64,000 bases of DNA from Streptomyces sp. VRA16 Mangrove soil (GTDB lineage: Bacteria > Actinomycetota > Actinomycetes > Streptomycetales > Streptomycetaceae), in contig NZ_JAFVLN010000014.1 of the NCBI RefSeq assembly GCF_017377775.1, positions 1 to 64,000 of the forward strand, read 5' to 3'. The notes below the pieces were generated by a model. The model had not been told where the DNA came from. It saw only the letters and a list, made by a program, of their open reading frames with translations, and did not search any database. Every line of letters begins with the position of its first letter. Within the stretch, counting starts at the first letter, position 1. Below are positions 17,837 to 27,000 of this stretch, piece by piece. A program made the translations under genes and the position numbers.

Positions 17837-18731
17837 CCGCGCGCAGCAGGTCGTCGAGGGCGTCCAGGACGGCGTCGGGCCGCTCGGTGTGCAGCCAGCC
17901 GTGCCCGGCGTCGTCCAGGACGTGGTGGGTGCCGCGCGGGGACTCCGCGGCGAGTTCGGCGTGCAGGGTGCGCTTGGCCTCGGCGACCTCGCCGAGCAGT
18001 GCGGCGGGCCACAGCGCGGCCTGGGTGGGGTCGTCGCCCGCGGCGGTGAGCACGGTGAGCGGGACGTCCGGGGTGGCGGGGGCGGCCCGCAGTTCGCCGG
18101 CGACCTGCTCGTAGAGGTTCTCGCTCTCGCGGCCCGCGGTGCGGTAGGTGGCGAGGTGCCGGTCGGCGAGCGGGCCGCGTACGGCATCGGGCCAGGCGGC
18201 GAAGTGGACCAGCAACTGCGCGTGGGCGGCGGCCAGTTGGGCCTCGGTGGGCTCGGTCTGCTGCTGTCGGTCCAGTTGCGCCGTCATGGCGTCGAGGTGG
18301 TCGCGGGCCGCCTGCGGCACCCGGCGCCACAGGTCCTCGTGGAACGGGTCGAGGAGCAGCAGTCCCGCGACCTCGGCGGGGTGCAGGCGCGCGTAGTGGC
18401 GGGCGTAGGCGCCGCCGAGCGAGTGGCCGACGAGCAGGTACGGGCCCGGCACACCGGCCTCCCGCAGCAGTACGCGCAGTTCGCCGACGACCTCGGCCGC
18501 GGTGCGCGGCAGCGCGTCGGCGCCCTCGCTCCAGCCCGTGCCCGCGCGGTCGTGGAGCACGCTCGTGGTGCGCTCGGCGATGCGCTCGTGGAGGCCCAGA
18601 TAGTCGAGGCTCATCATCCCGGCCCCGGCGAGGACCACGACGGGCGGGCCGCCGGAGCCGGAGCGGTACAGCATCAACTGCCGCCCGTCGACGGCGACAT
18701 GGCGGCCGAGCGGCGGCTGCGGCACGGGCAT
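17823..18731 (-). CDS. Alpha/beta hydrolase
   Basis: 302-aa cytoplasmic hydrolase. The nucleophile elbow is GHSLGGAY (Ser about 104), the Asp lies in VLTAAGDDP and the His in DAGHGWLH near the C-terminus. The oxyanion region LAGAGMMSLDY precedes. Substrate cannot be told; proline iminopeptidase-like or esterase families look similar. It is divergent from a helix-turn-helix regulator gene, with a perfect palindrome between the two, so it is probably that regulator's target. Confidence 0.88.
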   Translation of the reverse strand: MPVPQPPLGRHVAVDGRQLMLYRSGSGGPPVVVLAGAGMMSLDYLGLHERIAERTTSVLHDRAGTGWSEGADALPRTAAEVVGELRVLLREAGVPGPYLLVGHSLGGAYARHYARLHPAEVAGLLLLDPFHEDLWRRVPQAARDHLDAMTAQLDRQQQTEPTEAQLAAAHAQLLVHFAAWPDAVRGPLADRHLATYRTAGRESENLYEQVAGELRAAPATPDVPLTVLTAAGDDPTQAALWPAALLGEVAEAKRTLHAELAAESPRGTHHVLDDAGHGWLHTERPDAVLDALDDLLRAVTHP

Positions 18732-18776
18732 GGAGTCCCCCTGACTCTGCTCGCATCTCGCGCGAGCACTCTCACG

Positions 18777-18792
18777 TTCTCAACTTTGAGAA
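18777..18792. promoter_or_regulatory. Palindromic operator TTCTCAACTTTGAGAA
   Basis: Perfect inverted repeat, 7-bp arms TTCTCAA / TTGAGAA with a CT centre, in the 88-bp divergent region between the hydrolase and the regulator. The arms are unusually AT-rich for this genome. It lies 46 nt upstream of the hydrolase ATG and 28 nt upstream of the regulator ATG. Likely autoregulatory site of the adjacent regulator. Confidence 0.65.
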
Positions 18793-18819
18793 AGGTATCA
18801 GCCATGAGATCGTACGCCT

Positions 18820-19368
18820 ATGGACACGGTCGATCTCCTCCTCCACCCGGTGCGGATGCGCCTGGTGCACGCCCTGTCCGGTGACCGGACCCTCACCACG
18901 TCGCAGCTGTGCGCGCTGCTGCCCGACGTGTCGAAGGCGACGGTGTACCGGCACGTCGGCGTGCTCGCCGACGCCGGACTGCTCGACGTCGCGGACGAGC
19001 AGCGGGTGCGCGGCGCCGTGGAGCGCACCTACCGGCTGCGCAGGGAGCGGGCGGTGGTCGACGGGGAGGCCGCGGCCCGGGTGACGCCCGACGAGCACCG
19101 GCGGATCTTCGCGGTGGCGACGGCGACGCTGCTCGCCGAGTTCGGCGCGTACCTGGACCGGGAGGACGCCGATCCGGTGGCCGACCAGGTCGGCTACCGG
19201 CAGCACGCGATCTGGCTGAGCCCGGCCGAACGGGCGGAGCTGATCGAGGAGTTGCGGGCCGTGCTGGTCCGCCGCATCGGCAACGCGCCCGCCCCGGACC
19301 GGGTACGCCACGTCATCAGCCCGATCCTGTTCCCGACGGCGGAGCCGCCCGCTGGCGGAACTCCTTGA
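18820..19368 (+). CDS. ArsR-like helix-turn-helix regulator
   Basis: 182 aa. The N-terminal winged helix runs LLLHPVRMRLVHAL...LTTSQLCALLPDVSKATVYR-HVGVLADAGLL, with a variable C-terminal domain that may sense a ligand. This architecture (HTH_20 plus C-terminal domain) is common in actinobacteria. It is divergent from the alpha/beta hydrolase and shares the TTCTCAA palindrome, so repression of that gene and of itself is the simplest model. ATG at 18820; the longer upstream region is the operator. Confidence 0.87.
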   Translation: MDTVDLLLHPVRMRLVHALSGDRTLTTSQLCALLPDVSKATVYRHVGVLADAGLLDVADEQRVRGAVERTYRLRRERAVVDGEAAARVTPDEHRRIFAVATATLLAEFGAYLDREDADPVADQVGYRQHAIWLSPAERAELIEELRAVLVRRIGNAPAPDRVRHVISPILFPTAEPPAGGTP

Positions 19369-19369
19369 G

Positions 19370-19879
19370 CCGCGGCCGCGAGCAGCAGACCGCACGCGCC
19401 GGGGAGCGCGCCGGTGAGTTCGGCGCGGCCGGCGCTCACGGACGCGGTGAAGTGGGCCCGGTTGATGGCGGTGACCTGGTCCAGGGCCTTCATCCAGGCC
19501 AGGAAGTGGGCGTGGGACGTGCCCGGTCGCCAGCCCATGCAGAACTCGGCGGCCTCCCGGCGCCGTCCGCACCTCGAAGCCCGTACAGCTTCTGGGCCTT
19601 GGCGAAGAAGCGGTCCTCGTACGAGGTGCGCCGCTCCTTGTCCAGGAGGTAGCGGCTCTCGTCGGCGTTGGCGTCGTACGCGATCGCGCGGGCCCGCGCC
19701 AGGGCGACGACCGAGTCGAACGCGTCGCGGCGGGCCCCGCGCAGCTGCGCGGAGTCCGCGGCCAGTGCCTGGGCGCCGACGGTCACGGCGAGCAGGGCGC
19801 AGAGGGTCGCGGCGAGCAGCCCGGGGTTGAGGACGCGCCGGAAGCGGCGGGCGACGTACCACTGGAGCCGGACGAGCAC
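19370..19879 (-). pseudogene. Frameshifted, 3'-truncated membrane protein remnant
   Basis: The first part (GTG at 19879) reads VLVRLQWYVARRFRRVLNPG then a membrane helix and a helical region ending LDKERRTSYEDRFFAKAQKL. At about 19550-19580 the frame shifts. The adjacent frame carries the continuation (WRPGTSHAHFLAWMKALDQV, then HFTASVSAGRAELTGALPG and a second hydrophobic stretch), which then runs into the end of the regulator gene. The pieces look like one protein with two membrane helices around a coiled extracytoplasmic domain. The second helix is incomplete. Probably a dead gene. Confidence 0.65.
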
Positions 19880-19975
19880 GACGCGACCGGCGACGCGACA
19901 GCGGGCGCGGGTACGGGGACCCCGGAGCGACGAGCGGCCTGAACCGCGCGCGCTCGCACCATATGTGATGGCACG

Positions 19976-20551
19976 TCAGGAGGCGGCGGGGCCCGCCGTC
20001 TCCTCCGCGAAGCTGCGGGTGTCCAGGCGCAGCCGCCACAGGTTGCGCCGGTGGGCCGCCGCGAGGTCGGCCTCCAGTGGGGAGGGCGGCACGGCGAGTA
20101 CCGGGCAGCCGGCGTGGGCCAGGCAGTAGCGGCTCACCGAGGGCCGCAGCACCCGGTGCAGCGTGCCCCGGTGTCCGGCGCCCACCACGAGGAGGTCGTC
20201 CTCCCGGTCGGCGGTCTCCACCAGGACGCGGCCCGGGTGCCCCTGGGCCAGCAGCGCGCGCAGCACGACCCCGGCGCCGTCGGGGAACACCTCGCCGAGG
20301 GTGGTGAGCAGGGTGCCGCGGGCGAGCTCCTGCCAGTCCTGCGCGGGGAGTGCGACGGCCGGGGCGCGGCGGGCGCACAGGACGCTGCCGGGGGCCTGCC
20401 AGGCGAGCACGGGCCACAGTTCGGCGCCCCGGTGGCGGGCCTCGGCGGCGGCCCGGCGCAGGGCCGTGCGGCTGCCCGACTCCCCGTTCACGCCGACGAC
20501 GACACGGGGTGCCCGGGCGGCGGCGGCCGCATCGGAAGGGACACCGGACAT
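19976..20551 (-). CDS. Universal stress protein family (UspA)
   Basis: 191 aa with one Usp domain: RVVVGVNGESGSRTALRRAA at the start and the nucleotide-binding-type motif VVGAGHRGTLHRVLRPSVSR near the end, then CPVLAVP. The fold binds ATP in many members; the exact role is unknown. ATG at 20551 with GGGGGAG 8 nt upstream is preferred to longer in-frame starts. Two candidate KdpE boxes lie upstream in the matching orientation, tying it to the K+ stress genes. Confidence 0.9.
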   Translation of the reverse strand: MSGVPSDAAAAARAPRVVVGVNGESGSRTALRRAAAEARHRGAELWPVLAWQAPGSVLCARRAPAVALPAQDWQELARGTLLTTLGEVFPDGAGVVLRALLAQGHPGRVLVETADREDDLLVVGAGHRGTLHRVLRPSVSRYCLAHAGCPVLAVPPSPLEADLAAAHRRNLWRLRLDTRSFAEETAGPAAS

Positions 20552-20933
20552 CGCTTCTCCCCCTGTCATGTCGACCGCCTTCCCGTGAACGCCCCGCCGA
20601 CAGCCCGCCGGAGGGCGCGGAGCCCGGGGCCCCGCCGTCCATCCCATCCCCACCGGCCGGGCCCGTACCAGCCCGGGCGGCAGTTCTTGGCGCGGCTCTG
20701 ACGAGGGACGGGTCCGTGCGGCGCGCGCACCGTCACCATCGCGTCAGCGTCACCACGTTCCACGTCAACATCCCGTCAGGTGCGTTCCCGGCGCCCGGGT
20801 GAGCGGGCATAGCGTCCTGGACGGGTCCCGGCCGGCCGTTCCTCGGCCGGGGCCCGGACCACCGCGTACCCCCAACTGCCGTTCCCAGGCCGGGGGGTGC
20901 GCCCGAGACGCCGGATCCTCCAGGAGGCATCCC
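20552..20933. other. 382-bp divergent intergenic region
   Basis: Lies between the universal stress gene (minus) and the SAV_915-lysA genes (plus). It holds the minus-oriented operator pair at 20730-20779 and a TAGCGT element at 20810-20815 that could be a -10 for the plus-strand genes. The rest is GC-rich with no coding signal. The ribosome site AGGAGG at 20921 serves the SAV_915 gene. Confidence 0.7.
20730..20779 (-). promoter_or_regulatory. Candidate KdpE operator upstream of the universal stress gene (18-14-18)
   Basis: Read on the minus strand, CTGACGGGATGTTGACGT (20779-20762) and CTGACGCGATGGTGACGG (20747-20730) are separated by 14 bp. Each has TGACG half-sites 11 bp apart. The architecture is identical to the kdp and second-kdpD operators, and one copy differs from the 10790 site at a single base. 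It is 179-228 nt upstream of the stress-protein ATG. Confidence 0.6.
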
Positions 20934-21281
20934 ATGACCGAACCCCTGTACTGCGAAGACCCGGAACCCGCTGATCGGTTCCCGGCCGGACCTCTCTACG
21001 TGCCCGTCCGGCCGGGCCCGCTCGGGCACGCCGCCCGGCTCTTCCGCACCCCGCTCGGCGACCGTACGGCCGTCGGCTTCACCTCCGAGCGGGCGCTGGC
21101 CGGGACGCTCGGCCCCGGCCAGCCGTGGATCCGGCTGGCCGAGCCCGCCCTGCGCGCCCTCGCGGCGCCGCTCGGGGCCGCCCGCGTGACCGTGGACCCG
21201 CAGCTCACCGCGCGGGCCCCGGGGCGGCACGCCCCGGTCCCGCGCCCGGCGTCCGGCGCGCTGTCGCACCGGATCGGCTGA
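20934..21281 (+). CDS. SAV_915 family protein
   Basis: 115-aa cytoplasmic protein. The segment GPLYVPVRPGPLGHAARLF followed by RTPLGDRTAVGFTSERALAG and WIRLAEPALRALAAPLG is the signature of this Streptomyces family, related to SseB-like domains. Function is unknown. AGGAGG precedes the ATG. The gene ends 12 nt before lysA, so the two are probably one transcript, an arrangement I recall from other Streptomyces. Confidence 0.87.
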   Translation: MTEPLYCEDPEPADRFPAGPLYVPVRPGPLGHAARLFRTPLGDRTAVGFTSERALAGTLGPGQPWIRLAEPALRALAAPLGAARVTVDPQLTARAPGRHAPVPRPASGALSHRIG

Positions 21282-21293
21282 GGGGGCACCACG

Positions 21294-22631
21294 ATGACCA
21301 CCACGCACGCCTCCCCGGCGCCGGCCGTCGGCGCGGAAGACCTGTCGGTGTGGCCCGCCTCCGCCGCCGAGCCGCGCCCCGGCGAGCTGTCCGTCGGCGC
21401 GGTGGCCCTCTCCGCGGTCGCGGAACGCTTCGGCACCCCCGTGTACGTGCTCGACGAGGGCGAGGTCCGCCGCCGCTGCCGGAGCTACCGGGCGCTCTTC
21501 CCCGAGGCCGAGATCCACTACGCGGCCAAGGCGTTCCTGTGCCGGGCGATAGCCCGCTGGATGGACGAGGAGGGCCTCGGCCTCGACGTCTGCTCCGCCG
21601 GTGAGCTGGAACTCGCCGTCGCCGCCGGGTTCCCCGCCCACCGCATCGTCCTGCACGGCAACGCCAAGACGCCGCACGATCTGCACGAGGCGCTGCGGTA
21701 CGGCGTCGGGCGCATCGTCATCGACAGCCCCTCCGAGATCGCCCGGCTCGCCGCGGCCGTCGGGCCGCAGGGCCGCCAGCGGGTGATGGTCCGTGTCGTG
21801 CCCGGGATCAGCGCGGGCGGCCACGACAAGATCCGCACCGGCACCGAGGACCAGAAGTTTGGCCTGTCCGTCTCCGACGGCTACGCGCAGCACGCCATCG
21901 CCCGGATCCTCGACCAGCCGCAGCTGGAACTGACCGGACTGCACTGCCACCTGGGTTCGCAGATCACCGACGTCAAGCCGTTCCTGTCGGCGGTGCGCCG
22001 GATGGTCGGCCTGATGGCGCGGCTGCACGAGCAGCACGGCCTGCTGCTGCCCGAACTCGATCTCGGCGGCGGGCACGGCGTCGCCTACCGGCCGGGCGAA
22101 CCGGCCCTCGACCTGCATCGGCTCGCGCGCCGGGTGCGGGCCGAACTGTCCGAGGCGTGCGCGGCGGCCGGACTGCCCGTGCCCCGCCTGATCATCGAGC
22201 CGGGCCGCGCCATCGCGGGCCCGTCCGGCGTCGCGCTCTACCGCGTCGTCTCCGTCAAGCGGACCGGCGGCCGGACCTTCGTCGCCGTCGACGGCGGCAT
22301 GAGCGACAACCCCAGGCCCGCGCTCTACGGGGTGCGGTACGCGCCACGTCTGGTGGGCCGGGCGGGCAGCGCGGCCCGGACGCCGATGACGGTGGTGGGC
22401 CGGCACTGCGAGGCCGGCGACGTGGTCGCCGCCGACGCCCCGCTGCCCGACGACCTCCGGGCCGGCGATCTGCTCGCCGTGCCCGTCGCCGGGGCGTACC
22501 ACCTGTCGATGGCCTCCGACTACAACATGGTCGGCCGGCCGCCGGTGGCCGCCGTCCGCGACGGCCGCGCCCGGCTGCTCGTGCGCCGCGAGTCCCTGGA
22601 GGACCTGCGGGGCCGCGACGTGGGCCTGTAG
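21294..22631 (+). CDS. lysA: Diaminopimelate decarboxylase
   Basis: 445 aa, fold-type III PLP enzyme that makes L-lysine from meso-diaminopimelate. The PLP Lys is in EIHYAAKAFL (K79). Other motifs are HGNAKT, GLHCHLGSQI, EPGRAIAG and VGRHCEAGDVV, which carries the active-site Cys from the partner subunit. Full length. It may be a second copy beside a housekeeping lysA, which cannot be judged from this window. It ends 153 nt before the MFS gene of the biosynthetic cluster, so it may or may not belong to it. Confidence 0.93.
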   Translation: MTTTHASPAPAVGAEDLSVWPASAAEPRPGELSVGAVALSAVAERFGTPVYVLDEGEVRRRCRSYRALFPEAEIHYAAKAFLCRAIARWMDEEGLGLDVCSAGELELAVAAGFPAHRIVLHGNAKTPHDLHEALRYGVGRIVIDSPSEIARLAAAVGPQGRQRVMVRVVPGISAGGHDKIRTGTEDQKFGLSVSDGYAQHAIARILDQPQLELTGLHCHLGSQITDVKPFLSAVRRMVGLMARLHEQHGLLLPELDLGGGHGVAYRPGEPALDLHRLARRVRAELSEACAAAGLPVPRLIIEPGRAIAGPSGVALYRVVSVKRTGGRTFVAVDGGMSDNPRPALYGVRYAPRLVGRAGSAARTPMTVVGRHCEAGDVVAADAPLPDDLRAGDLLAVPVAGAYHLSMASDYNMVGRPPVAAVRDGRARLLVRRESLEDLRGRDVGL

Positions 22632-22723
22632 GTACGAAGGCCGCACGAAGAACCGGGTGTACGGCTTCGGCAAAGTTCCATGATCTTCCTGCGAAAGGAG
22701 GAGCGTCCCGCCTAGGGTGCGGA

Positions 22724-22761
22724 GCGTTCGATTTATCGCTCACTCATTCGTATCCGAACGC
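22724..22761. promoter_or_regulatory. Spaced inverted repeat before the cluster exporter
   Basis: GCGTTCG (22724-22730) and CGAACGC (22755-22761) form 7-bp arms around an AT-richer 24-bp core, 24 nt before the MFS start. A TAGGGT hexamer at 22713-22718 could be the -10. Either an operator or a leader hairpin for the biosynthetic operon. Confidence 0.4.
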
Positions 22762-22784
22762 GCCCGCCCGTAAAGGAACCCCCC

Positions 22785-24089
22785 ATGAAGGAACGCCGGT
22801 ACCGCATCCTGGTGACCGGTTACGCGATCTCCTCCTACGGCACATATCTGAACCTGGTCGCGCTCAACCTGTACGTGTACGCCGTCACGGACCGGGCGCT
22901 CGCGGTCGGTGTGTTCATGGCGGTGCGGCTCGCCGCCGGGTTCCTCGCGGGGCTCGGGGCCGCCGCGCTGCTCGCCAGGTGGGCGGCGAAGCCGGTGATG
23001 TTCTGGGCCAACGTGCTCCAGGCGGCCGCGCTGGTGCTGCTGGTCTGCGCGCCGGACGGGATGCGCACGGCGGCCCTGTTCCTGGTCTCGGCGGTGGTCG
23101 GCGCGGCAGGCACGTTCTTCATGGTCGCCTTCCGCAGTTCGATCCCGGACATGGTGGACGAGGGGCGGACCACGTGGGCCAACTCCCTGATGGTCAGCGG
23201 CCGTTCGATGGCGATGGTCGTCGGGTTCGCGTCGTCGGGCGTCGTGGTGTCGCTGCTCGGGTACACGGCCGCGTTCCTCGTCGACATGGCGACCTTCCTG
23301 GTCTGCGCGGGAACGGTGGCGCTGCTGCCGCTCGCCGCGCGGGCCGGGACGGAACGGGGAGGGGCACAGGAAGGGAAGCGGGAGAGCGCTCCCGGCAAGG
23401 CGGCCGGGCGGCGCTCGCCGGGCGCGCTGGCCGCGCTCGCGACCGCTCCCGTCATCGCCCTGATGGTCGCGCTGCGCGGCATCGACGCGCTCGGCTCGTC
23501 CTCGCACAACGCGGCGCTCCCGGTCTACTCGACCCAGTCGAACGCCGACCGGCCCGCCGTGTTCGTCAGTGTCTTCTGGTGCGTGTGGGCGCTGGGCAAC
23601 GTCCTGGTGCAGCAGGTGCTCCAGCGCTGGGTGAAGCGCGACGGGCGTTCGGTCGGAGCGCTCGGTTTCGGCCTCGGCACGATCGCCATGTCGGGAACGT
23701 TCATCCTGGCGTTCGCCGGGTTCCCGTGGGCGGCGACGGTCGTGATCGCGCTGCTCGCGGGTGCGGCGGACGGGGTCACCGAGGTCTCGTACAGCTCGCA
23801 CCTGCAGACGCTCCCCGCGGGCCTGCGCACGCACGCCTTCGGCCTGTCGGCGACGGTGGAGAACCTCGGTTTCGGTGTCGGCATGATCGCGGTCTCGGCC
23901 GCTCTGGACGCGTTCTCGCCGCTGTCGGTGGTGGGGGTCGCGCACGGGGTGGCGATCGTGGTGGCCGTGGTGTTCGTGGCGCAGGTGCTGCGGCAGCGGC
24001 GTACCGCGTCCGTCGAGGTGCCGGGAGGTGACGATGCGGGACCGGCGCGTGGCGGTCGTCGGGATGGCGCTGAGGTTTCCGGGAGCTGA
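22785..24089 (+). CDS. MFS transporter, likely product exporter
   Basis: 434-aa protein with about 12 membrane helices (first TGYAISSYGTYLNLVALNLY), resembling the enterobactin-exporter/MFS_3 type. A hydrophilic Arg/Lys/Glu-rich loop lies around residues 185-210 between the two six-helix halves. Its last 56 nt overlap the polyketide synthase start, so the two are translated together. By position it probably exports the product of the following assembly line. Confidence 0.88.
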   Translation: MKERRYRILVTGYAISSYGTYLNLVALNLYVYAVTDRALAVGVFMAVRLAAGFLAGLGAAALLARWAAKPVMFWANVLQAAALVLLVCAPDGMRTAALFLVSAVVGAAGTFFMVAFRSSIPDMVDEGRTTWANSLMVSGRSMAMVVGFASSGVVVSLLGYTAAFLVDMATFLVCAGTVALLPLAARAGTERGGAQEGKRESAPGKAAGRRSPGALAALATAPVIALMVALRGIDALGSSSHNAALPVYSTQSNADRPAVFVSVFWCVWALGNVLVQQVLQRWVKRDGRSVGALGFGLGTIAMSGTFILAFAGFPWAATVVIALLAGAADGVTEVSYSSHLQTLPAGLRTHAFGLSATVENLGFGVGMIAVSAALDAFSPLSVVGVAHGVAIVVAVVFVAQVLRQRRTASVEVPGGDDAGPARGGRRDGAEVSGS

Positions 24090-27000
24090 CACCCCGGACG
24101 CGTACTGGCGGGACATCGCGGCGGGCGTGACCCACGTACGCCGGTTCACGGACGCCGAGTTCGCCGCCGCCGGGGTGCCTCAGGCGGCGTACAAGGATCC
24201 GGAGTTCGGCGGGGCGAGCGCGCTGCTGCACGGCATCGACGGGTTCGACGCCGCGTTCTTCGGCATGAGCGGACGCGAGGCGACGGTCACCGATCCGCAG
24301 CAGCGGCTGTTCCTGGAGTGCGCGTGGCACGCCCTGGAGGACGCCGGGTACGCGGGCACGGCCGCCCGCGTCGGGGTGTACGCGAGCATCGGCTACCGCC
24401 TGTACTCGCTGCACAGCTATCTCGCCCGGAACATCGGCACCTCCGTGCCCGCCGACGACTGGACCGCCGTGAAACAGGTCCAGGTCGGCAACTACCCCGA
24501 CTTCACCGCGAACCGGGCCGCGTTCCGGCTCGGCCTGAACGGTCCCGCGGTCAATGTGGCGACGGCCTGCTCCAGCGCGCTCGTCTCCGTGCACCTGGCC
24601 TGTCAGGCGCTGTACGCGGGCGACGCGGACCTCATGCTGGTCGGCTCGGCGGCGCTGCATCTGCCGCAGATCACCGGGCACCGCCATGTGCGGGGTTCGA
24701 CGATCTCGCCGACCGGGGCGGTGCGGGCCTTCGACGCGGCGGCGGACGGCACCGTCGGCGGCAACGGCGTGGCCGCCGTGCTGCTCAAGCCCCTGGAGAA
24801 GGCGCTCGCCGACGGGGACACCGTGCACGCCGTGATCCTCGGCTCGGCGGTCACCAACGACGGCGCGGACAAGAGCGGCTTCGCGGCGCCCGGGGTGGCC
24901 GGGCAGCGGGAAGCGGTGCTCGGCGCGCTGGCCGCGGCGGACGTGCCGGCCGAGTCGGTGCGGTATCTGGAGGCACACGGCACGGGCACGTTCAAGGGCG
25001 ATCCGATCGAGTTCGCGGCGCTGACCGAGGCGTTCCGGCGGCACACCGACCGGGCCGGGTTCTGCGCCCTCGGCTCGACGAAGCCCGCGATCGGGCATCT
25101 GGACAGCGCGGCGGGGCTCGCCGGGCTGATCAAGGCGATCCTGGTACTGCGGCACGGTGTGGTGCCGCCACTCGTCAACTTCACCCGCCCCAATCCCCGA
25201 CTGGGCGTCGAGGAGAGCCCGTTCACGCTGCCGCGCCGGGCCACGCCCTGGCCACGGGACGCCGACGGGCCGCGGCGCGCGGGCGTCCACTCGATCGGCA
25301 TGGGCGGCACGAACGCCCACGTGATCCTGGAACAGGCCCCGCCCGCTCCGGCCCGGACGCCGTCCGCGCCGCCGCCTCCCCTGCTGCCGCTGTCGGCGCG
25401 GGACCCGAAGGCGCTGGCGGCGACCGCCCGCGCCGTCCGCGACACCCTCGTACGCGCATCAGGAACGGGCCCCGAGCCCGCCGACCTGCTGACGACGACC
25501 GCGCTCGGACGCCGCCACCACGCGCACCGCCTCGTCGTGACCGCACCCGGCACCGAGGGCCTGGTCGCGGGGCTCGACGCGTTCCTCGCGGGACGGCCCG
25601 ACCCGTCCGCGTTCCGTACGGGCGTGGTCGAGGGGTCCGCCGCGCCGGTGTTCCTCTTCAGCGGGCAGGGCGGCGCCGTGCCGGGGATGGCGGGGGCGCT
25701 CGCCGAGCGGTTCCCGGTGGTCGCCGAGACGCTGCGGGCCTGCGCCGCGGTCCACCGGCGGGTCACGGGGGACCCAGGGAAGACGGACTTCACGGAGCGC
25801 CTGGTCGCGGGCGCGGGCCCCGGCCGGTGGGACACGGCGTTCGCGCAGCCCGCGCTGTTCGCGTTCCAGGTCGCGCAGGTCCGGCTGTGGGAGTCGTTCG
25901 GGGTGCGGCCCGGGGCCGTCGGCGGGCACAGCGTCGGGGAGTACGCGGCGCTCTGCGCGGCCGGTGCGCTGTCCCTGGAGGACGGGATGCGGCTGCTGTG
26001 CCGCAGGGGCCGGCTCATGCAGGACACCGGGCCGGGGGCGATGCTGGCCGTCTTCGCCCCGTACGAGCGGGTGCGGGCGCTGCTCGACGAGGCCGGGCCC
26101 GGGCTCGAACTCGCCGTGCTGAACGGGCCCGCCCACCATGTCGTCGCCGGGCGCCCCGAAGCGGTCGAGGCGGCCCGGGCGCTGCTGGCGGATGTGCCGT
26201 GCGAGCCGCTGCCCGTCGACCGGGCGTTCCACACGGCCCTGCTCGACCCGATGCTCGACAAGCTGCGCGAGGCCGCAGCGGACGTCGACCTGCGCCCGGT
26301 GGACACCGAGTTCGTGTCGGGCCTCGACGGCACCGTGCACCCGCCGGGCTGGCGCCCCGACCCCGCGTACCTGGTCCGGCAGGCCCGCCGCCCCGCCGAC
26401 TTCCACGCCATGCTGCGCGCGCTCGCCGGCCGGGACGTGCTGGTGGAGCTGGGGCCCGGCGCCCCGCTCACCGGGATGGCCCGCCGGGCGCTGCCAGATG
26501 TGCCGTGTCTGCCGACGCAGGGCCGGGCCCCCGGCGTCGCCGGCGTGTGGCAGGCCGTGGCCGGTCTGCACTGCGCCGGCGTGCCCGTCGACTGGGCGGC
26601 GCTCACCGCCGGCAGCGGCGGACGCCGGATCCCGCTGCCCGCCTATCCCTTCCAGCACCGCCCCTACTGGACGGGCCCCGCACCCGCACCCGAACCCCCT
26701 GTGGAGGACGCAGTGACCGATCGGCCCGAGGACCTGGCCGTGCTCGACCGCGTACGCGAGCTGACCGCCCACCATCTCGGCTTCTCGACGGACGAGGTGG
26801 CGCCCACGCAGACCTATGTGGGCCTCGGCGCCGACTCCCTGCAACTCATCGGCATGCTGCGGCAGTTGGAGGCCGAGTTCGACGTGCGGATCGCCATCCG
26901 GGAGATCCTGGAGGAAGCGGGAACCCCGGAGCTGACGGCCCGCCTCATAGCCGAGCGGCGTGAGCGGCCGCTGCCGGTGCCCGAGGCCCAGGTGATCACC

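Noticed and set aside
19194..20642. A 482-residue minus-strand protein across the stress gene
   Set aside because: It overlaps the universal stress protein in another frame and is Arg/Gly-rich; only its last part matches the frameshifted remnant.
21294..22631. lysA as a biosynthetic-cluster gene
   Set aside because: The SAV_915-lysA pair appears in Streptomyces without such clusters, as far as I recall, and a 153-nt gap with its own promoter-like sequence separates it from the exporter. Cluster membership is left open.
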